Assembly (NCBI GenBank): GCA_029298735.1
Contig: JANSLP010000144.1
Span: 1-64,000, forward strand
DNA from: Ophiostoma sp. CBS 140.51
Lineage: Eukaryota > Ascomycota > Sordariomycetes > Ophiostomatales > Ophiostomataceae
Length of the DNA stretch: 64,000 nucleotides
Reading direction: 5' to 3'
Position numbers and translations under genes: made by a program. The notes beneath the pieces were generated by a model, which saw only the letters and a list, made by a program, of their open reading frames with translations, made no database searches and was not told where the DNA came from. Shown piece by piece: positions 58,898 to 64,000 of the stretch; the first letter of the stretch is position 1; every line of letters begins with the position of its first letter.

Positions 58898-60382
58898 TTA
58901 CTTCTTCTCTCGCGGATCACCCACAATCGACTCCAGCCGCCCGGCCAGCTGCCTATGCCGCCGCACGACTTCGACCCACTCGGCCTCGGCGTCGTCGCCG
59001 ACATCGAGCGTCGCCAAAAAGAGACCAAAGTCGCCGCCCAGCCGGCCCAGACTGCCTGCACAGTAGAGGACCTGAGTCAGTAGACTGTCGCGCGAGGCCT
59101 GGTCGCGCACTGTGGGCAGGTAATCTCTTAGGGTCTCGAGGAGCATGTCCACGAGGTGGAGGGGGAACGTAGCCAGGGCCGGCGGCAATGCTTCCAAGGG
59201 GTCCTCCTCAGTCGCGTCTCCTTTATCACCATTGTGTGTCGTCTTTGGTGTGCCTTCGTCCTCGCCCTCCTCCCCAGACGAGCTTCCCACCGCCGGAAAG
59301 ATGCTCCGGAACATGGACACTATCGCAAAGCTTTGCTCCCGGAAAATCTCAATGTAGCGCTTGAGGTACCGCTCGGTCTGTTGCCCACCGGACCAGGGGT
59401 TGGTCGAGCCAATCGTCTTTTGCCGCGCGCGCTCCTGGTCGGCCAGTTCGCGTAGGGGTGCCAGTGCGTCCAACATGGCCGTCAGCGTAGCCAGTCGGCA
59501 GACCAAGAACAGGGCGCCCAACGCCCGCTCTTGGGCGGCCTTGTCGTGTTGTGTGCGGGTTTGTGGTGGTGTGTGTCCATTGCTTTGCCCTTGCGCCAGG
59601 GATTGTGTAGATTCGGACGTAACGGCCGCTGCTGCGGCTTCAAGGTCGGGCAGCACACGCCGCAGCCAACTAATGGTCCGCAGCGATGCTGCCAGCTTGA
59701 GACCGGGCGCCTTGAGAGATAAGACCAAACTTGCAGCCGTGGCCCGCATGGACTCGTCGGCTTCGCTCGCGACCGACCGGACCAGGGGCGAGTCAGGGAA
59801 CAGGGCGTGTAGGCGGCGGATATGGCCATTGAGGTCGAGAGCGGAGGCGTAGTTGACGGGCACGGCGGCGACAGATGAGGCCAGCAGAGGTGGCAGCTCG
59901 AGCACGTCGACGAGCCGCTCAACGTTTCGTGATAGCAGCAGAGCCTGGCGTCGGCGGGCCAGCACGTCTCCTTTCCCTTTTCTACCGGGGGCTGTGTCTA
60001 ATGCGCTCGCGGTCGTCTTCCCTGCACGGTATGTGGTCGAGAATCGAAGTGCTTCATCATCGAGAGCGGGAATGGATTTTCTTAGGTCGGCGGTGCTGGC
60101 GGCCAGCTGGGGCACGGCGGTGCGCAGCGCGGCATGGCGCTTGGCGGACTCGAGGACGGGCTGGTATGATTTCTTTGCGAGACCCTGGAGGGCCAGCTGC
60201 AGCGAGTGTGACGACTGTGACAGCTTCAGGGGCTCTTCGGACTGGAGCGATGCCAAAGGTCGTGATGCCAGCGTCGCGAGATAGGAGAGCGCATCAGGGT
60301 CGGCGGGGCCGAATGTCGACGACTCCTTTTCTGATGATGATGAGGGCGTCGTCGCCAGCAGGTCGTAGAGGAGGTCGGCCAT
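58898..60382 (-). CDS. COG8: Conserved oligomeric Golgi complex subunit 8 (Dor1-like)
   Basis: Single exon. The ATG at 60382 gives 494 residues starting MADLLYDLLATTP. The upstream in-frame extension in the same frame has no ATG and reads like leader. The Dor1 pattern is visible: LSYLATLASRPLASLQSEEP near 30-50, the helical block around LSRNVERLVDVLELPPLLAS, and YASALDLNGHIRRLHALFPD. The C-terminal half contains LGALFLVCRLATLTAMLDAL and YLKRYIEIFREQSFAIVSMF, as in fungal Cog8. COG8 belongs to lobe B of the COG tether, which docks retrograde vesicles at the Golgi. Its promoter is shared with the TLC gene and contains the perfect 51-bp palindrome. Downstream neighbour NOP15 is in the same direction with a 595-bp gap. 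Confidence 0.87.
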   Translation of the reverse strand: MADLLYDLLATTPSSSSEKESSTFGPADPDALSYLATLASRPLASLQSEEPLKLSQSSHSLQLALQGLAKKSYQPVLESAKRHAALRTAVPQLAASTADLRKSIPALDDEALRFSTTYRAGKTTASALDTAPGRKGKGDVLARRRQALLLSRNVERLVDVLELPPLLASSVAAVPVNYASALDLNGHIRRLHALFPDSPLVRSVASEADESMRATAASLVLSLKAPGLKLAASLRTISWLRRVLPDLEAAAAAVTSESTQSLAQGQSNGHTPPQTRTQHDKAAQERALGALFLVCRLATLTAMLDALAPLRELADQERARQKTIGSTNPWSGGQQTERYLKRYIEIFREQSFAIVSMFRSIFPAVGSSSGEEGEDEGTPKTTHNGDKGDATEEDPLEALPPALATFPLHLVDMLLETLRDYLPTVRDQASRDSLLTQVLYCAGSLGRLGGDFGLFLATLDVGDDAEAEWVEVVRRHRQLAGRLESIVGDPREKK

Positions 60383-60722
60383 GGCGGGTGGTCGTGGTGT
60401 GTGGATTATCGGTTCGGTCCCTCGATCCCACCTTCGTCTGTCGTCATTTCGAGATTTGGGACTGGCTTCAGTGAGGGCAAGACAGTGGACAAGCTGTCTC
60501 AATGCGCGTGCAGTGGAAGGTGCTCGTGGTGCTGGTTGTTAGCGCAAGTCAGGCGCCACAGCCCACCTGAGCCACAGAGCATCTCACCTGCGCCCCGAAG
60601 CTCACTGTAGCTTCCCTGTAATAGAGTCGTCGTGGCCCGCGTGGCTGCTACACGGCTGGGTCCCGTGCCTCGGTAGCCCCAGCGCCCGCATGACACGAAA
60701 GTACACAAGTGTTGGGTTACCA

Positions 60723-60825
60723 GTACTCGTGCCACGCCCCACTTATTTGGATCTCGTTGGACTCGCACCACCTAAGGTGGTGCGAGTCCAACGAGATCCA
60801 AATAAGTGGGGCGTGGCACGAGTAC
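60723..60825. repeat. Perfect 51-bp inverted repeat with 1-nt centre
   Basis: Every base from 60723 to 60773 is the reverse complement of 60775-60825; the centre base is A60774. The arms begin GTACTCGTGCCACGCCCCAC. Symmetry stops exactly at both ends (A at 60722, A at 60826). It lies 341 bp upstream of the COG8 ATG in the divergent promoter with the TLC gene. Confidence 0.97.
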
Positions 60826-60883
60826 AAAGAATACTTCCACCTTCAGCGTCCACGATAGCTCGCCTAAGCCCAACTCAGCGATT

Positions 60884-60907
60884 GCCCGCCAGCTCGCCCG
60901 CCAGCTC
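60884..60907 (+). repeat. 12-bp GC-rich tandem repeat
   Basis: Two exact copies of GCCCGCCAGCTC, followed by a partial third. Confidence 0.85.
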
Positions 60908-61493
60908 GCCCCCTGAACTACCAACAAGGTGTGCCAACTTTGGCGATAAGATAAGTCGCCAGCCCACTAGTTGCTCTAGCGTTCTAGCCTTTCCCCAACA
61001 AACCCGTCGAGAGCAAACGAAGGAGGGAGGGACGGCAGCTTCCCCACCAGACCCTGGACCTCTGCCTTGTGTGTGTCTGTGTGTTCGCACTCTAAACTCT
61101 CCAACCTTCAACTCGTCTGCACTTCTGCCTCCCTTTTTCTTCAGCTTGCATCCGGACTGCCAAGGCATCCCCATCCCCTCCGGACTTTACTCTTTTTGTA
61201 CGGAGTATTGCTACTTCTTTCTTGATATTGTCTTTCTCTTCCTTTCTTTTTTGTGCACCCTTCTTACTCCCTGCCCCTTTTTGCTATGCAGCCTGGCACC
61301 TCCGCCTAGATTTGACTTTCTTTTCTTCTTTCTTTGCTTCCTTCGTCAAATCTTTCTTGACGACAGCCTCACTTCCGATCTCGCAAGCTCTCGTCTTCTC
61401 CCTTCAAGACGATAGACAGCTTCTCTCTCCAGCTTCGTTGATTTCTTGGAGGTTCTTGGTTTATCACAGCTTCTACTCACCAGGTAAGTACTC

Positions 61494-61845
61494 CATATAT
61501 CTTCTCTTCTTTTTCCTCCTCCCTCCATTTTCAACACAAACGCTTCTCCGACTTCCTGTCCCATTGCATCCAACCATCACCCCTCCTGCAGGGCCAAGCG
61601 ACTCACACACACGTTCACACCCTAACCCCCCCTCCCCTTGCCGGCCGACCTGTCATGGGACCGGATCGTTGCCTACACTCTTCCGACAAAAAGACGAGAG
61701 ACAAGACAAAAATACAAGAGACAAGGCAAAACGACAATAGCTATTATATAAGACGGAAGTCCGTCCCGTTTTGTCGTCTAATCCCACGTCATGTTCGTTC
61801 CTTTTACAAACTCTCGCATTTGCGACTAACGCTCTTTTCTTCCAG
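61494..61845 (+). other. Probable 5'-UTR intron of the TLC gene
   Basis: CACCAG/GTAAGT at 61493/61494, GACTAAC branch at 61825-61831 and TTCCAG at 61845, ending 24 bp before the ATG. Size 352 nt, larger than the coding introns. It fits a strong donor, but splicing is inferred. Confidence 0.6.
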
Positions 61846-61869
61846 AGTCCTCGCCCCTCAGCCTTCACC

Positions 61870-62916
61870 ATGAAGGACGTCTTTCCCATCGGGCCCATCC
61901 CGGCCCTCAGCAAGGCCGTCCAGCCCTTTGCCGAAAAATTCGGCCTCGACATTCTGCCGCTGCACATCCACGAGATTGTCATCGCCGCCCTCTTTTATAC
62001 CTTTGTCCAGGTCGTCGTCTCGCCCGTCCTCTCCAACTACTTTGTCCCCCACATCTATAAGCCCATGAACCGCGCAAAGAAAGCAAACTGGGACAGCCAT
62101 GTCGTCTCCATGGTCCAGAGCCTGCTTATCAACACCCTGGCTTTGTGGTGCATGTTTGTCGACGAGGAGCGCAAGAACATGAACGGTGACTGGAAGGAGC
62201 GTATTTACGGCTATATGGGCACGCCCGCCATGGTCTCGGCCCTCGCCTGCGGCTATTTCGTCTGGGATCTCGTCATTACGCTGCTCAACTTTGACGTCTT
62301 TGGTCCCGGCCTGCTCGCCCACGCCGTTAGCGCCCTCGCCGTCTTCTCGTTTGGTTTCCGCCCCTTCCTCAACTATTACGGCCCCGTCTTTATCCTGTAC
62401 GAACTGTCCACGCCCTTCCTCAACGCCCACTGGTTTTTCGATAAACTCGGCATGACCGGCGGCAGCGCCCAGTTTTACAACGGTATTGCCCTCCTGGGCA
62501 TGTTCTTCTCCTGCCGTCTGGTCTATGGGAACTACATGTCCCTCTGGGTCTACCACGACATGTGGAAGGCCGTCTGGGACGGCCCCACCCCCGAATGGGT
62601 CGCCAACCCAGACGCCCTCAACGACCCCAGCGTCCGTGCCGTCGCCGCCGACAAGGGTCCCATCCCCCTCTGGCTTTTTGTGCTGTATGTCACCAGCAAC
62701 GTCATCCTCAACTCGCTCAATGTCCACTGGTTCTTCAAGATGATTTCCGCCGTCCGCAAGCGGTTCGAGCCGGCACCTGCAACCACCAAGACCAAGGAGG
62801 CACCCGTCAATGCCGTCACTAGCAGTGCGGCAGCCGCTGACGGTTCCACCATCCGCCACCGTGCCACTGTGGAGGATCTGCTCAAGGTCGACGACTCTCT
62901 CACTGAAGTTCAGTAG
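61870..62916 (+). CDS. TLC-domain (TRAM-LAG1-CLN8) membrane protein
   Basis: Single coding exon. The ATG at 61870 (CACCATGAAGG) gives 348 residues; the longer upstream frame runs through the UTR intron. After a short N-terminal part come several membrane helices: around EIVIAALFYTFVQVVVSPVL, LLINTLALWCMFVDEE, VSALACGYFVWDLVITLLNF, LLAHAVSALAVFSFGFRPFL, GIALLGMFFSCRLVYGNYMS and LWLFVLYVTSNVILNSLNVH. The ACGYFVWDLVI and LAHA order matches the TLC core (helix with conserved Asp, then His), as in TMEM56/TLCD4-like and yeast YPR114W/YJR116W-like proteins. It lacks the double-His Lag motif (HHxxT) of ceramide synthases, so it is probably not one. Location is likely ER or plasma membrane; substrate unknown. 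The C-terminus is soluble and Ala/Thr-rich. Confidence 0.88.
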   Translation: MKDVFPIGPIPALSKAVQPFAEKFGLDILPLHIHEIVIAALFYTFVQVVVSPVLSNYFVPHIYKPMNRAKKANWDSHVVSMVQSLLINTLALWCMFVDEERKNMNGDWKERIYGYMGTPAMVSALACGYFVWDLVITLLNFDVFGPGLLAHAVSALAVFSFGFRPFLNYYGPVFILYELSTPFLNAHWFFDKLGMTGGSAQFYNGIALLGMFFSCRLVYGNYMSLWVYHDMWKAVWDGPTPEWVANPDALNDPSVRAVAADKGPIPLWLFVLYVTSNVILNSLNVHWFFKMISAVRKRFEPAPATTKTKEAPVNAVTSSAAAADGSTIRHRATVEDLLKVDDSLTEVQ

Positions 62917-64000
62917 ACTAAGATTGTTGGGAGATGTTGTGACTGTGAGGTGATGCTGGTTGTTTTGGAACAGCCTCGTATACTCCGTATATGTACGTGT
63001 GTGGACGGATCTAGATTCAGATCCAAGATCTGTTTATGAGTTTATTTTTGCTCTGCCTTATGCGGGGGAGCCTAGCTATATGGAGCCAGGTGACGGTTCC
63101 CAGATCTCACTCTTTTTTGCTATTCATTCGCACCTAGCCTTACGAGCTGTTGAATGGACTGTTGCTTTTTATTGCGAGAGGCTGAGGCAAGCGAAGCATG
63201 GCCAGCTTTTTTACTTGGCCGATGAGGGAATCTATTCTTCTTATTTTTCCCACTGTTTCTGTCTGATATTTCATGACGATGGGAGGGACTTGCGTCTGGA
63301 TAGAACGCCACTTCTTGCTTTATTTTTTGTTTTAATTGACCCTTTTTTGATACGTTTCGTTCCTATTTTCATATTTCGTTAGTAGACGTATTTGTAGTTT
63401 TATATAAAATTCATTTACAAAAAACGAATAACTTTTTTCTCTGAAAAAAAAAAAATAAAAAAGAAAATAAACACGAGCAATTGATTACATCCACGAAACA
63501 AAACAGTACCCGTAAATAAAATAATACGGTCCCAATAAAACAAGTATCTTTCTTTACAACAAGCATATAACGCGGTTCGTCAATGACTTGTGACACATCT
63601 GCACACATAACTGCAGTATCACTTCCAGACACAAATGTAGAAAAAAGGAGTGCTATGTTGATTATTGTATACGGGAGATGGAGAATTATATACGGTGTTG
63701 ATGCTCCAGAGTTTTTTGTCCAAAAAGAGAGAAGCAAGAAAAAGGTGGCCGGGAAGACAAAAAAGAGGGAAAGAGAAGAAATCCAAAAGTAAACAGCATG
63801 CATGCAAGAAAAGGTCAAACAGTAAAGAAACGCATAACAGACATTTTTAATCAAAACAGAAAAAAGAGAGGTTTGAGAGATAAAGGGCCATAAAAATAGG
63901 TAGAGGAGGAAAAGAGGAGGACGCAAAAAGAAGAAGGCGACGCCTGCTGAAAGACAGAAACATCGACGAGAAGGATGAAAAGAAATACAAAAAAAACGGC
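62917..64000. other. Right-end intergenic region
   Basis: 1.1 kb after the TLC gene. AT-rich with A-runs. A TACTCCGTA lies at 62981-62989. The 171-codon leftward frame at 63411-63926 is Phe/Leu/Ser-rich from AT bias and is not believed. Confidence 0.45.

Larger units (their letters stand above)
60383..61869. promoter_or_regulatory. Divergent promoter region COG8 / TLC gene
   Basis: 1.5 kb between divergent starts. It holds a perfect 103-bp palindrome (60723-60825), a 12-bp GC-rich tandem repeat (60884-60907), pyrimidine-rich leader DNA (61180-61340) and a probable 5'-UTR intron of the TLC gene (61494-61845). TACGGAGTA at 61199-61207. Confidence 0.6.

Noticed and set aside
52834..60382. Golgi gene cluster (RUD3, COG8) as a functional unit
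   Set aside because: An unrelated nucleolar gene (NOP15) lies between them, and each has its own promoter; proximity is most simply chance.
61858..62859. 333-codon antisense frame over the TLC gene
   Set aside because: Shadow frame, Gly/Asp/Val-rich as expected opposite GC-rich coding sequence.
63411..63926. 171-codon minus-strand frame rich in Phe/Leu
   Set aside because: AT-rich DNA; apparent membrane protein is a composition effect, with a poly-T run at its end.

Overview
This is a window of nuclear chromosome from a filamentous ascomycete, most likely a Sordariomycete. Three things point there. The genes carry short spliceosomal introns (about 55-210 nt) with GTAAGT-type donors, CTAAC-type branch sites and C/TAG acceptors. 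The intergenic DNA is rich in pyrimidine tracts. One gene is the orthologue of Neurospora nuc-2 (yeast PHO81). Every protein family seen is a eukaryotic housekeeping or fungal-conserved family. I see no transposon, virus, CRISPR array, tRNA, rRNA or secondary-metabolite cluster. I cannot name the genus.

I support 17 protein-coding genes, about 24 kb of coding sequence (roughly 38%). Most had to be rebuilt by joining exons, because several first coding exons are tiny (2-49 nt). Left part (1-16 kb): a LYR-motif protein (-), the CUE-domain ubiquitin-binding protein CUE5 (-), the ESCRT-III subunit VPS20 (+), the SPX-ankyrin phosphate regulator nuc-2/PHO81 (+) and the histidine phosphotransfer protein YPD1 (-). 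Then comes an 8.6-kb stretch with no supportable gene. Middle (24-42 kb): a DUF3984-type protein (-), Elongator subunit ELP1 (+), an uncharacterised multipass membrane protein (-), GET1 (-), a PPTA-repeat prenyltransferase-alpha-like protein (+), a hot-dog thioesterase (-) and a small 83-residue membrane protein (+). A second 8.1-kb gap follows. Right part (49-64 kb): a secreted, probably GPI-anchored aspartic protease (+), golgin RUD3 (-), nucleolar NOP15 (-), Golgi tether subunit COG8 (-) and a TLC-domain membrane protein (+).

The genes are not an operon or a pathway cluster. Several act in membrane traffic (VPS20, GET1, RUD3, COG8), but no functional grouping beyond chance can be claimed. 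Two modules are signalling proteins: nuc-2 for phosphate and YPD1 for the osmotic/oxidative two-component relay.

The most striking non-coding feature is a perfect 51-bp inverted repeat with a 1-nt centre at 60723-60825, in the divergent promoter between COG8 and the TLC gene. Others are an imperfect hairpin between the convergent ELP1 and membrane-protein genes, a nuc-2 start codon split by an intron (unspliced RNA reads ATG-TAA), a GET1 C-terminus ending in KDEL, and short recurring intergenic motifs (TACGTCGTA, TACTCCGTA).
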